DNA of 64,000 nt from Pomphorhynchus laevis (GCA_012934845.2 WNNJ02003330.1:1-64000), one strand, 5' to 3'. Positions 31,412 through 44,375 are shown, numbered from the stretch's first letter. Notes: generated by a model from the letters alone, not told the origin. Made by a program: numbers and translations.

Positions 31412-34400
31412 ATGACTTTCGGAAAACTCATAAATTTAAATTTCACAAGACGACTTATGTCCACAAACCCATTTGATCGTCCAGTTAGTGAATGGATGGA
31501 CTCTGCAAATGGGCCGTTCAAAGGATTGCACGCTATGAATTCATTACGTGTAAATTGGATCAAATCAAAAATGAATAACACGATTATAAACAAGCGCATA
31601 CTAGATGTCGGATGTGGGGCTGGCATTTTATCAGAGGTAAATGTATAAAACGACATTGTATATTGTTGTAATGTTACATTTAAATGATATTCTATTAATG
31701 TACGAATTTTGTATAATGTAATAACTTTAAATTAAAATTATAAATTTCTTTCATCTCTATAGTCTTGGAAATGTACAAAAACTAAGAAATCATTTTTATT
31801 AACTTTTTATTAACTAAGAAATCATTTCTATGAAGTAGATTTGATGCCCTACTTATTTAGAAGACTATAGGATAGAATTGGCCAAGTTTGCGCCCCACAC
31901 TTAGCTGATATCATGCATTATCATGTATCAGTTATCTGGATCTAGTTCTTAAAACAAAATGAAACCTTGAATCAGCTGCATGGATGTAGTCGATATAAGT
32001 CTTTGTGTCAGCTATATGTCAGCACTAATCTGTAATTTGAATTTGGTTTTAATATCAACAACATTGCTTCTAAATTAAGTATTAAATGCACGATTTTAGT
32101 TCGTATTTGCATTGAACTAAAATGTGAAGCTCAATGCTAATTTTTAGTTTAATGTCAAATGCTGCGTCGGATTAGAGGGGATACGAACAGCTATATATTA
32201 TTTTAATGTCTATTGAACGCACTAGCAATGTATATGAACACTGAATCTATTTATTATTCATTGATCTCCTGTATATAAATAATTTAAAAGCATACTTCAT
32301 TGTGTATATTTTACTTTGTAGATATTATGTATTATCATGTATCAGCTGGTACGGATCTACTCCATAAAATAAAATGTATCAGTTGCATGGTGGTAGTCAA
32401 TGATAAATATTGAGTATTTGTATAAGCCAGATTGAGCTAGTCCGTAAAATGAATTTGGATTTTGTATTAGCTATATGGTGCTAGTCTGTGATATGAATTT
32501 GATCTTTGTATCAGCTACATCGATATATCCGTGATTTAAATATGGTACTTGTATGAGCTACCTGGAGCTAGTCCTGATAGGAATTATGTACTTGTTTCAG
32601 CTACAAAATGCTAGGATGTTCCTTCTATCAGCTACATTGATCTAGTCCCTAATTTAACTTGGATATTTGTATCAGCTAGATGGAACCACCCTGTATTATG
32701 AATTGGGTCCTTGTAACAAGTAAATATAGCTATTTTGAAATATAAAATGGTTCCTTGTATCATGTACATTAAGCGTGTCTGTAATTTGAATGTGGTTCTA
32801 GTATCAGCAACATTGAACTAGTCTGTGATATAAATTTGGTTATTGTTTTAACTAGTTGGATCTAGTTCGTATTTACATTGAACTAAAATGTGAAGCTCAA
32901 TGCTAATTTTTAGTTTAATGTCAAATGCTACGTCAAATTAGAATTTATACGTTATACGAATCAATATATATTTAATGTATATTTAATAAGCTAGCAAAAC
33001 AAGAAGCACTTAATCTATTTCTTATTCATTGATTCTGCTTTAATGCAGAATCAATGAAAGAGACATATTATATGTATCTTTATATATCAATAATATGTCT
33101 CTTTATATAATATATAAAGAGACAATTATATGTCTCTTTCCTAATTAGACGATAAAATATAATCATTTTGAGTAAAATGAATCATTTTACTGATATTCCT
33201 CTGAAATTCTGGAAATCCGTTGATATTAACCAATATAAACTTATATAGTACATTAAAAGCACAATTCAATTTGAATGAGAGACGGTACCGCGCCTTCTGG
33301 ATAATAACAGATTTTAACACACGTTGTGACATACGAGGAAAATGTATTATGAAAATGTTTTCACTGTTTTATAAAAAAATAAATATGAGTTAGTCAAAAA
33401 TTCTTTTAAAATATAAAGCAAATGATTTAGATACATTTAACTTTTAATTTTGGACCAGCTCTTCGAAATACGAAATAAATATAAATATACTAATTATTTA
33501 TACTAATATATAGACTACAAATTAAAACGTTTCAATCTCTTAAGAACTGAAGATTATAACGAAATAATAAGCTTCAGTTTATTCAATCTAGTAAAAACTT
33601 AAGGTTATAACGAAATACGAAACTCGAGTTTATAAGGAAATACTCCAGTTTCTATTATCGTTTTGTAGAAACTTGAGAATGAAAATCCTACTATCATTTG
33701 AAATAAAACAAACAGTTTGCTTGATTTTTGTTGCATTTCCCAAGGTATCATTTTATAAAATTATTTATTTTACATCAAATTAACACTAAATAATCGATAT
33801 TTATTGAAATAACTAAAACATTTTTTAATTTTTTTTAACTGTTTTAAAATAATCATTTGTACCGAATTCAAAAACTGATCGTACCTATACGACAACTTAA
33901 TAAGACTTAAACTTTTTGTCACACAAACATTCCTTGAGACATGATGGTATAAAGTTTAAATCTCATTGTTTGATATAGCATAAAATATTAGAATTGCTTT
34001 TAATTGATATATTATTTTTATAATTAAAATAAATTACAAATTTTTTGATATAATAATTAATAATTAATAATTTTTAAATGTAATCAACTTTGAAATTAAT
34101 TGTACAATTTAAGTACAATAAAAAATTATCAATTAATTTAATTACATTTAAACTTACAAACATAAACAATATAATATTATAATTTTGAGCATTAATCTGT
34201 AATATCAAATATGTCTTAATAATATAATCTGTAATTATTAATTTTAAAAATTAATTAATTTAATTAATTATAATTTATTTAATTAACTTAAAGCAATAAA
34301 TTGTAAATATTGTAATCTGTAATCTTAACCTGTATTTACTTGTAACATTTAGACATAACTGGCTTTACAAATATAATCAATTTTAATATATAATATATAA

Positions 34401-36853
34401 ATATTTTAATATATTTAAATAAATTTGTAAATACTTACAAATATAATTAATTTTACAATATAATATTATAATTTTTAGCGTTAATCTGTAATATCAAATA
34501 TGTCTTAATAATATAATCTGTAATTATTAATTTTAAAAATTAATTAATTTAATTAATTATAATTTATTTAATTATCTTAAAGTAATAAATTGTAAATATT
34601 GTAATATGTAATCTTAACCTGTATTTACTTGTAACATTTAGACATAACTGGCTTTACAAATATAATTGCAAGTAGCTTATCATTGATTGACCTAGGTGCA
34701 GATTTCCTTATCCGAATCAAAGAATCAGAATAAGATTTATTTACAAATATAGTCTATTAGTTAAACATCTTGACTTTAAATAAAAATACGTTTGCAGTAC
34801 CAGTAGATAAAGTAAATATCTTTACCTAAATAAAAGATAATATTTTTTAATAAAAGTTTAACTCTTATCTTAATTAAAAGATTTATTTTAATGAACTATT
34901 ATTTAATAAATGTTAATTTTTTGATGCGTCATTTGATCAAATTCCAAGAACAATTATTTTATTAAGGTTTTAGCAAACTGTGGGGCCGATGTTCTTGGTG
35001 TCGATCAAGTAAAAAGTGTTATCGACACGATTTCCACAGATTCTACAAGAATGGCAAAGTACCAGCACAGTAAGCTGTATCAGTTAACTATATGAGTTAT
35101 ATTTTGCTTAAATTTTAAGTAAACGATCTTGCCGATCTTAATGAATATCCCAAATTCCACGGTGTTATTGCTTCGGAAGTCGTTGAGCATGTTGACAATG
35201 TAGAGCAATTTACTAAACAACTTTGCACCTTAGTAGAGGTTTGGTACACTATAACGTTCGTGTAAATTTTGACACGGTGTCTTTAATAGCCAAATGGACA
35301 TCTATTTATCACTACAATTAACAGAACATTACAATCAATGATATTAGCAAAAATTATCGGCGAGTATGTAGTTGGTGTTGTTCCCAAGGGAGCTCATAAA
35401 TGGAAAATGTTCGTTCGACCCGATGAGCTAGAACGCTTTATTAAATCAGGTAAAAATAACAAATATTACATTTTCTAATTAAATAACTGCTTAATATTGG
35501 CAAATCACTAAACTTTTATGCAGTTATGTGAGTACTGATAGTATAAATCGTTCGAATGCTAGTTCCGGTCAGTTAACGACATGCGGCTATAATTTTAATT
35601 AAAAATTCGCAACAACATATTTATGTAAAATAATATTGCTATTAAAACGATTAAAATCAAAATTATTTATTATATACTTTCAACAAGATAATTCTTCTTA
35701 TTTAGAATTATCTTGAATTACGAGATAATATTAATTAATATTATATCAATATAATATTTTTATATTATTGAAATTATGAAAATATAGTCCACAGCAAAAT
35801 CATCAAAATGTCATAATTAACAAATGGTGCAAATGAAACAAGCATTCGGAAAAAAGCCGTTTCGCCATATTTTAGCTCATCAGTGGAATATACTATCAAC
35901 TGTTGGGTGCAGAAAGAGACTTCTAGACGGCTCAAATAGTTAAACGACATGATATCATACTAGGTGTATAATTGTGTATATTAAATATTAGTAATAGAAA
36001 AAAATCTGCACATACGCATATTTACACTCCTTGCTAAAACAAATATTACGAAAATAGTATATATCCTCACCAAGCAATGGAAAGTATCTTCAACTGATCC
36101 TACATTTGAAGAAATGGCTTTCGTTCCGAAAGATCGTTTCATTAGCCGCGTTTGCCAATTATGCATAATAATTTAATATTATTTTTATTAATTATATATT
36201 GATAAATATCGATAAATTAATAAATTGCCAAAGTGTAAATTGTTTAAATTGTTTGATGTGCCACAAATTATCTTAATAATACGTTTTATTAAGGTTTTAC
36301 ATAACTTGATCCGTAATTAGTGGTTTATTCATTATCATGATGATAGAAGACGTAAAGTTTAAACAATTAGTCCTAACAACTTCAGTTTTGCCGTTGTTAT
36401 ACTCGTTTCGTACGGGATATTTGTAAGTGCCAATTGTAAAGAGAGATTCTCCGACGGCCACAAAACGACAATTAACTTTTAAAGTTGATACCATTAACTT
36501 TTCAAGTTTTAATAACAATCTAAATTTTAGTCAAAAGTATTAAGGCATATTTTTAACTGCATTTTCATACTGTCAAATTAATAGTATAAGAGTATATATT
36601 AATTAAAAAATGACATTGTTCACGTTTTAAAAACGTTTATATTTATAATTTTTAAAGTTAAGATAACGATCTAAATTTTAATTGAAAGTATTTTTATTTT
36701 CTTTTAATATAATTTACTTTAGATAAGAATATGGAAGTAAGATCTGTAGTTGGTTTGAGCTTTAATCCTTATCGCGCTACACAATGGATTTGGTGTAATA
36801 ATCAGTCTGTAAATTATGCAATTCATGCAAAACGAAAACCGACATTAGACTAA
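31412..36853 (+). CDS. COQ3: COQ3, ubiquinone biosynthesis O-methyltransferase
   Basis: This is the SAM-dependent O-methyltransferase of ubiquinone synthesis, acting on the matrix side of the inner mitochondrial membrane. I read five exons: 31412-31636, 34967-35069, 35120-35238, 35290-35449 and 36723-36853, with GT-AG junctions in phases 0, 1, 0 and 1. They give about 245 aa, close to E. coli UbiG (240). Key segments: an N-terminal Arg/Asn-rich leader 'NFTRRLMSTNPFDRP'; 'FKGLHAMNSLRVNWI'; the SAM motif I 'ILDVGCGAGILSE'; 'GADVLGVDQV'; 'GVIASEVVEHV'; 'FITTINRT'; 'GVVPKGAHKWKMFVRPDEL'; and the C-terminal 'GLSFNPYRATQWIW' and 'NYAIHAKRK'. Introns 2 and 3 are only about 50 bp, while intron 1 (3.3 kb) has swallowed a minisatellite block and a tandem duplication. 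The short leader is consistent with mitochondrial import. No inactivating change was seen. Confidence 0.9.
31920..33305. repeat. Minisatellite-rich dispersed repeat, copy 2 (COQ3 intron 1)
   Basis: The part 32102-33302 matches 1712-2871 almost base for base. The exception is an AT palindrome insertion of about 40 bp around 33050-33120, where 'atatgtctctttatataa' is mirrored. It has the same 42-45-bp substructure. Confidence 0.85.
33306..34149. other. AT-rich intronic DNA (COQ3 intron 1)
   Basis: I see nothing nameable here. 'taaaacatttttta' type low-complexity DNA dominates. Confidence 0.5.
34150..34665. repeat. Tandem duplication, about 290-bp period (COQ3 intron 1)
   Basis: The block containing 'ttaatctgtaatatcaaa', 'cttaacctgtatttactt' and 'gacataactggctttacaa' occurs at 34150-34370 and again at about 34440-34663. 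Confidence 0.8.
35981..36518 (-). other. Two minus-strand open frames in COQ3 intron 4
   Basis: The frames at 36297-36518 ('VNCRFVAVGESLFTIGTYKY') and 35981-36166 ('LMKRSFGTKAISSNVGSVED', followed by a 'GTGAGG' that could be a donor) have fairly protein-like composition for this genome. They could be exons of a nested antisense gene or the relic of a gene. The first is faintly kelch-like. I cannot assign a function, and they may be chance frames. Confidence 0.2.
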
Positions 36854-37960
36854 AACAATCAACGAAATTTAATCAAATAATATTTCAGCATTTTTGAAAA
36901 ATTAATTTTTCCTAATAATTCTTTTGATTATAGCTAAATCATTTCATTTACCAAATCAAATTTAAATTCTACATATTTAGAGTAATTGGATTCAATATCA
37001 TACAACATTTCAAATTGGATTTTATAAACCAAGAATTTTAATTTAGTAAATTGGTTGGTAAATCACACCTTCATTTAATTCAAATTTTGAAAACATAATG
37101 TTTACGATCATGTAAAGTACGTGATATTGTTATATTAATTATATTATATATTATTATATATTCAGATGAGAAATAAATTGTAGATAAGAATTAAAGAGTA
37201 GATAGAAGCAATACGTATATAAAAAATTAACAAAAGGCAAAAACAAAAAATTGAAAATAATATAATTGATATTAATAGTAAATACTAATCAGCTATTCAG
37301 CAATAAATAAAAGATAATCAATTGATCAGAAATAAACAATTAATAAATTTTATACAACTTTAAAAAACATTTATTGTAAATCAAATAAACACAAGACTTT
37401 CAAAGTCCCCTAACGGGAAACAGTATATAAACGATAAATAGGAAATGAACAGCGAATAAGAAACAACCAATTCTACATACAGGAAATAAACAATGAATTA
37501 AAATAAAAAGTCAGGTAATAAATGAAAATACAGATTAATAATAAATAATAAAAGTTAATAGTTTTCAATGCGTTCTACATCCATTTTGCGTAGTAAAAAT
37601 GGTAAGAAATGAAGAGTAGATAAAAATAAACAAGTGATAAATAATTAACAATAACAAATAAACAATAGATATTAAATAAATTTTAACGGAGAAATAAACA
37701 GTTTATAAAAACAAATAATAGATTAGAAATATGCTGTAAATAAGATGCAATAAACATTAAATGCTAGAGTATAAATTATCAGTAGATAAGATTAAGCATA
37801 AGATAAGAAGAAGAATATAGATAAAAATAAACAGTTGATAAGATCAGTTGAATATATAAAAAGTTGAATAAAACAAACAGAAATTAAGGATTAGTAAATG
37901 TATTTGAAATTATCTGTCGATTTGAAGTTAATTCAATTTAAAAATAAAATAAATCAGATA
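36854..37960. other. Purine-rich low-complexity intergenic DNA
   Basis: From about 37140 to 37930 the plus strand is made largely of variations on 'aataaacaa' and 'gataaata', with few pyrimidine runs. It looks like an old cryptic simple repeat. No gene was recognised. Confidence 0.55.
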
Positions 37961-37965
37961 AATAA

Positions 37966-38470
37966 GTAGCATCAAGAATTAGCAACTTATTTGAAATAAT
38001 TTAAATATATAAACTATTTATGAACGACCTTAATTTTAATACAAAATTTTCAATTTTTATTGAGTACACTTGACATTTATATAAGTAGCCTATAATATTA
38101 TTGAAAATAATAAGAACTTGTCTCATCAATTATTTATGATTTTTATTTTTAATGAATTTTCAATAAATGTATACAGAATGATTTCTTATATTTTATAAAA
38201 TTGAATTTATAAATTATATTTTATAAAATTTATTGATTTAACATTATTTAGCAACATCAAGAATAAGCTACATGTTTGAAATAATTTAAAGTTATGAACT
38301 ATTTAAATAAAAATTTTTATACTAAATAAATTTTCAATTAACATTTTAGGACATTATATACGCATCCTATAAACGCATCATATAAAGATGATACATTATA
38401 TACGACTCTTATAAAGAACTTGTTGGCTCAACTATTTATGACTTCTAGTTTTTATGAATTTGCAATAAAA
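37966..38470. repeat. Diverged tandem duplication, about 280-bp period
   Basis: 'gcatcaagaattagcaac...gaaataatttaaa...aactattta' at 37966-38170 is repeated in diverged form at about 38247-38470. The first unit holds the inverted relative of the insertion at 14171-14274. Confidence 0.65.
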
Positions 38471-39895
38471 ATCAAAATAATGTGTACATTTTTTTACGTT
38501 AATGAAACTATTATCATAATATATAATTAATATTTAATTTAATTATTATATAATTAAACTATTATTCTATATAACACGAAATTCTTGTCAAATTAACACT
38601 GAATTGTACCTTGAATTTTATTTAGTACAATACAATAATAAGTTGTAATAATTCATCTAATTGTTCAACGATTGTCAGCTAAGCTTAAGAACAAGTAATT
38701 GATACACCATAAATAGAGTTATAATTTTATTAAGTAAATTGCTATCAAACTTCATGCATTTTAATCTTAAATGCGTGAAATGTTATAAAATGTTATCAAA
38801 ATTCTCAGTACATGTAATCACTCATTGAAAATTTAACAAGGCCACTTATTATTAATAAATTTAACATTTGTGAATTCGTTGTCGCACACAAATGGAATTA
38901 ACGTTTCAAGGTAATTTACATAATCTCGAAATACGACAGAAATTGCTCTATAAATAGGTTTGATCTGATTAAAATTTAACAAACTTTTACGACACAGATC
39001 AACGCGAAGAAAGGTACATTTCTAAATTGTAAATTATTAATTAATAACATAATTTATTATGTTTAAATAATAATTAACATAACTTATTATTTCTGCTTCT
39101 GGTTGTGCATCTAAACTCCTAAATCGCTTAATTTATAGTATAATATACGTGTTTTGAACAAACGGTCGTTTGTTTTGTGATATATAAATGACCATTTGCC
39201 TTTTATTTCGATTTTATCGAATTATTACATCGTATATTTGCACCAGAGATTTGTCTTGAGTGATTTATCTTTAAGTTATGAACATTCGTTTAATATAGAT
39301 AAATTTTATTTATCTATATTAATTAATTAAATCAAAAACTTAGTCGATCAAATTTGGCAAATAGATTTAGATATACAAAGTTTGCTATTATAAATGAACA
39401 TTCGCTTTTATTAGTTAAATCACGTTTAAAATTTATTAATTTAACATTTAAATTAACTAAATTAGTAAAAAGAAGTTTAAATAATTAGATTTTAATCCTA
39501 TATTACTAATTTTGTATCGTTACTTCATAATAATGATTTAAAATACTGTAAAATACTCAAAAAGAGTGAGTTCGGCTACATGTCAACAACACTTGTTTAG
39601 AAAATTTATAATTTATTATAACAATTACATCAACTTAATATAACGGTTTTATATTTATATAATTACACCTTCTTAACATTAACTAATTGTTGCATTCACT
39701 TAATATTAAGACAAATTGCAGCTGTATTTCCAACATATTCAATATTTTACATTGAATTTTTATAATGTATCGATAATGAGCTCTGTTAATAATCCCGAAT
39801 TATGGATACTGACAAAGCCTTAACATATTTTAAAGATACATGATAATTAGTAATGTAAATAATACTGAAAAAATACATTTGTGAACATTTTGTTT
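38471..39895. other. Intergenic region upstream of the secreted repeat-protein gene
   Basis: AT-rich. A second TATA-like box, 'ctataaatag', lies at 38948-38957, followed by 'gaagaaag' and a possible donor at 39014. It could be an alternative promoter with a non-coding first exon. This is weaker than the box at 39897. Confidence 0.35.
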
Positions 39896-39896
39896 G

Positions 39897-39904
39897 TATA
39901 AAAG
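39897..39904 (+). promoter_or_regulatory. TATA box of the secreted repeat-protein gene
   Basis: TATAAAAG lies 61 bases before the ATG at 39958. That would place transcription start near 39925-39932 and give a 5' UTR of about 30 bases. Strong TATA boxes close to the ATG are common for highly expressed secreted structural proteins. Confidence 0.6.
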
Positions 39905-39957
39905 TTGAACATTTTATAGAAAAATTTAATATCATTTACTGTTGACTTAAGGCTACA

Positions 39958-42900
39958 ATGCAATTTCAAAGTCTTCTATTAATCGTTGCTATATTAGTGT
40001 CCACTATCAACTGTCGATGTAAGTTAAAAAATACTTGTTAAAAATAATTACTTACTTGTATAACTGAATGGTTAATATAATTTATTTATAATTAATAATT
40101 AATAATTAATTAATTATTTATTAATAATTAATTTTTAAACGATTATTTTATTAATTATTAAACTGAAAGTTTTCACTTCTTGCTTTTACAAAATTAATTC
40201 TTTGATTCGTTTCCGTAATTTTTATTTTGTATTCGCTCTAGTTAGTGCTGCGCGATACTCTCTGTATCGCGCAGACTGTATCACGATACTGCGCGATACA
40301 GTCTCATCTGTAGAGACTTAGCTTTCGTATTTTGGTAGCTATGCCACAATTGAACCGAATTCGTCATGTTCAAGATGGTGCAAATTTTTCATAAACAAAT
40401 TTTTGCTAAAAATATAATTTGCCTATAATTGATTTTTAAAAATTCAAATTAGAATAATTAATTTAAAAACTTTTAATTCCATATATAATTTTATTCATAA
40501 CCTTTCCTTCTTTACAACAAGCATTTAATAGTGAAAAATCTTTAAAACTTTAATAATCATTATATTAATTAAATGTAATTAAATAGAACAAATTAGAGTT
40601 CTGTTTTCATTAGCTAAATAATAAATTGATTTATCTATTGCAATTTGACATGTTCCCATTCGTTCTATTCATTTTGGTAATAATTTTTACTGAAGTTATC
40701 AAATATAATACAGTATTTATATCTAAAGTTTTAGAAACACATTAATAATTAATTAAGAATTTATTAATAAATTATATTAATATAATTTTTTTATTGCGAA
40801 CCATCCCCGAGAATACACGAAGAACTTTATTTAGATATTTCGAATGTACTTAGCAGTCCTTTTCAATATTTCCTTCTATTTTTAGATTGAAAAGGACTGC
40901 TAAGTACAGTCGAAATATCTAAATAAAGTTTTTCTTGTATTCTCGGGGATGGTTCGCAATAAAAAAGTTACTTTTGACCCGAAAGCAATTCTCAACGATA
41001 TTAATATAATTAATATATTTATAGATATTTAATAATTCACTGAAAGGAGTGGCGTGCATTATCGAAATTCAGAGGACTTAGATACTGCATTAATGGGCTC
41101 TTATTTTGTGATTCTTTAGATACATATAATTTAGTCAAATGAATAAGATATAAAGTTATTTAAAAATGCTATAACATATAAGTTTATTGAATTGTAGCAG
41201 TTAATCTAAGCGCTATGTAAACGTAAATATGGTGTCATTTAGGACCAATTAGTTTGATCAGTATTATTTTACCCAACCCAAGTCAATCACTCTCATTTTC
41301 ACATAAGGATATAAATTAAAATTCCAAAATGAAAAATAAGAACTAAATGCTTTATTAAGAAACGCTGAAAAGTCTTACCTTTCATCCGTAAATTTACAAC
41401 ATACTAGGTTTAAAAATTATTGTCGAAAATTTTAAAAAGCCCTTTGTTTTATTGTTTATTTAAAATGAACTGTATGTTCTTTACTTTTATGTAAAATTAT
41501 GAACCATAGGATACATATGAACCTATAATAGGATATATTCCCATTTCCACAAATATAAATAGGATTATTATAATTTGACCATAATGCTGTTTGACTTTAA
41601 TAATTAAAAGATTAAAATTTGACTTTAGCAGTTTATTTTATCCCAATAGTAAGAAACTTAATCGATTAGAAATAATTCTGGTTCATATGAATTGTTCAAT
41701 TGTTGATTATGATTACGTATATTACGTTATAATATAAATTATTAAATTTATTTTCTCTTATAAATCAGATTTTTATTAACCAATAAAGATTAAAGGTAAT
41801 CAAGATGAACTGCGATGTTATTAGGTTTCGACCATATTGCACAACGCAACATAACAGCGGAGTAAAATACATGCTAATGATACATTTCCTAAGTTGTATG
41901 CTATTAAGTTTAAAATGTTTTAAATTTTTAACATTTGATTACCATTGATTGTTAATTTTTTAATTTTAGCAAAGCGAGAGTGTTACGTAATATGCAGTAA
42001 AGGTATGAAATAAAAACATAATAGGCGTAATAAACTATTTCCGTGACTATTATAGATAGGCCTTGCCCACCTCCCCCACCGTGTATACAACCAACAACGA
42101 CTGAGTCATGTGAATGTCAATGTGAGTGTGAGACAGAAACTGAGGCCTGTAAGAAGCCAGAGCCAAAATGTAAGCTCACATGCACCCCGAAAAGGAAAGC
42201 ATATACAAAGCCTGAAATCGAACAAAAGCCAGCTCAATACCAAACTGTACAACAAGAAGTATACAAACCAACTTACCAACCGAAGCCACAATATTATCCT
42301 ACAGTAAAACCACAAACATATCAATTCTCTTTCCAATCAAAACCACAAACATATCAGCAATCTTTCCAGGCAAGACCACAAACATATGAGCCCTCTTTCC
42401 AGGCAAAACCACAAACATATGAGCCCTCTTTCCAGGCAAAACCACAAACATATGAGCCTACTTTCCAGGCAAAACCACAAGCATATGAGCCCTCTTTCCA
42501 AGCAAAACCACAGGCATATGAGCCTACTTTCCAGGCAAAACCACAAACATATGAGCCCTCTTTCCAAGCAAAACCACAGGCATATGAGCCTACCTTCCAG
42601 GCAAAACCACAAACATATGAGTCCTCTTTCCAGGCAAAACCACAATCCGGACTACAGATATTCAAATTCATTCCTTACACAACATCCGAATTCTATCAAG
42701 CAGCACAACAGCAGACTTACCAACCAACCTACCAAACAAAACCACAACAATATAACGATGTACAACCTCAAACATACGAGTCGACCTTACAAACCACTCC
42801 ACATCAGTATTCAGCAGTGCAGCCACATGCAAGTCAATCTGCTTATGATGCACAACCACAGGATAATCAAATGTTATACCAACAAGTAAGTCAGCCTACT

Positions 42901-44375
42901 TCCCAGGCAAAACCACAAAACTATCCTACAACACTGCCATATCAGCCATTGCAGCAGGAAGCGCAAATTTCCGGTTCATATTCAGAACAAAGTTACCCTG
43001 CAAGTGGTTTTGGTTCTATCGGACCTTTAATCGGTAAGTACATAAGGATTATTTCAAAATTTTGAGGTGATAGTGAATATCTTATTGTTTCAAATTTCCG
43101 AATGCTCTTTTCAAAGATTATCTCGTAATAATGTGTATTGTCTTGAAATAATATTAAAAATTAATATTAAAATTAATATTAAAATTAATATTAACTATTA
43201 AATTGCCTTCCAAAAATGCTAATTGATTAAGTCAGATAATTGCACATCATCGGCCTTGCGATGAGGATCAATTTCTTCAATTGATCAGGAAGCATTTTAA
43301 TAGGCAGTACTCTGCTGTTCCTTTAAAAGAAATAAATCAGATCAGCTAAATGAGTTTACCTTATACTATAAATATAATATAATATCGATAGTTGATTTAA
43401 TAATTAGTAGATGTTTTCAAAATCATTGAAACGGAAGATGCTTGGGGTCATTGTTAAATTATCAAAGTCGAAATGGCAAGACGCCCCGCATGAAGTAGAA
43501 AATTTATAGTAAGAAAAGTTTAAAGTGTTCAAGTTAATTATAATTTCTGATAATGATTACAAACTAGAGGTAGAAAATTTAATTAATTTTCTACCTCATG
43601 CCATTTTATAAATTTTCTACCCCTTGCCATTTCGATTTTGATAATTTAGTTTATGTATCGTAAAAATACAACATAATAAAATAATTATTACAAAATATCA
43701 AGATAAAAATGTGATTTAGTTCATTTTATTCTATTTAATTTAATAAATTTAGTAAATTTATATGCACAAATGAAAATTGTTTAATTCGATAACAAATTTA
43801 ATAAACAAAGAAGAAAGAAATTAATATTTTTAAAATACCAATTTTAAAAATTAATATTCTTAAAATTATCAATTTCAAATCTTCAATTTTCACTATTAGA
43901 TCCAAATTGATCTACATTCATGAGCTGGATATGCACGTGTTAACCAGCTTACGCAATGATACGATTTGAATCTTACTAATCTTAATCTTTGAATATTAAT
44001 CTCGAAAATAAATAATAATTATATTTTTTTAAATTAAATAATAATAGAATTGATTAAATAAAAATATAATTAAATTAATTAATAAAAATAAGAAGAATAT
44101 ATAGTGTTATGTAATTTCGATTTACTCAATAGATTTTTTTCAAACCTAATTCCTGGGTTAAAATCATTGTAAGTTGCCGACCGCCTTTTAAAATAAATTT
44201 ATTATTATTTTAAATGTAACGCTTAGCACAATTTTTCGTTCAAAATTTATTCATGTAATATTTTTCAAATTAACATTTAACCTTTTGATTTAGTAAGCAT
44301 TTATTTATCTATTATTTTCTATTTACAAATTTTTTATTTTTATGTTTAGTTGGAGCTAATTGTCAATGCTATTAA
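39958..44375 (+). CDS. Secreted Gln/Pro/Tyr-rich repetitive protein
   Basis: I read exons 39958-40018, 41970-42002, 42056-43033 and, less surely, 44350-44375. All junctions are in phase 1 with GT-AG borders. Exon 1 encodes a signal peptide (MQFQSLLLIVAILVSTINC). Exon 2 adds 'KRECYVICSK'. Exon 3 starts with a Pro run 'CPPPPPC' and a Cys cluster 'CECQCECETETEACKK'. It then has ten tandem 11-residue units of type QTYEPSFQAKP (about 42319-42648), and finally a Gln/Tyr/Pro-rich tail ending 'FGSIGPLI'. The fourth exon would add 'VGANCQCY'. Its role is probably an extracellular structural or adhesive protein (cuticle, eggshell or secretion); the Lys-Pro/Tyr decapeptide style recalls mussel foot proteins, but I recognise no homologue. 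The units alternate Thr/Ala and Ser/Thr, showing recent unequal exchange. Confidence 0.75.
40785..40968. repeat. Foldback element FB6
   Basis: The arms 'ttattgcgaaccatccccga' and 'tcggggatggttcgcaataa' are perfect mirrors. Further in, 'gatatttcgaatgtacttag' faces 'ctaagtacagtcgaaatatc'. The right arm keeps GACTG-loop-CAGTC followed by GAAA, but the upstream CTGAAGA box is lost. It lies in intron 1 of the secreted-protein gene. Confidence 0.85.
40980..41735. other. AT-rich intronic DNA
   Basis: I see nothing nameable here (intron 1 of the secreted-protein gene). Confidence 0.5.
41740..41905 (-). repeat. PLE-associated tail repeat, diverged copy G
   Basis: 'taaaggtaatcaaga', 'ttattaggtttcgacc' and 'catgctaatgatacatttcc' follow the inverted family order. 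It ends about 65 bases before exon 2 of the secreted-protein gene. Confidence 0.6.
42319..42648 (+). repeat. 33-bp coding minisatellite (ten units)
   Basis: Each unit encodes Q(T/A)Y(E/Q)xx FQ(A/S)KP. The middle units differ by only a few bases and alternate between two subtypes, so the array has expanded in pairs. The first two units are the most diverged, as expected at an array edge. Long antisense frames over this array are by-products of the 33-bp period. Confidence 0.9.
43458..43655. repeat. Foldback (MITE-like) element
   Basis: 'ttatcaaagtcgaaatggca' is mirrored by 'tgccatttcgattttgataa', and 'gtagaaaatttat' by 'ataaattttctac', around a spacer of about 110 bp. It lies in the last intron of the secreted-protein gene and has no hammerhead-like core. 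Confidence 0.75.
43656..44340. other. AT-rich intronic DNA
   Basis: Nothing recognised. Confidence 0.5.

Noticed and set aside
31357-31656. Minus-strand frame over COQ3 exon 1
   Set aside because: It is a shadow of the COQ3 first exon, whose plus-strand reading contains the SAM-binding motif.
42337-42671. Long antisense open frames across the 33-bp repeat array
   Set aside because: A 33-bp unit without stops in a given frame is automatically open in that frame. The plus-strand frame has signal peptide, splice junctions and promoter.
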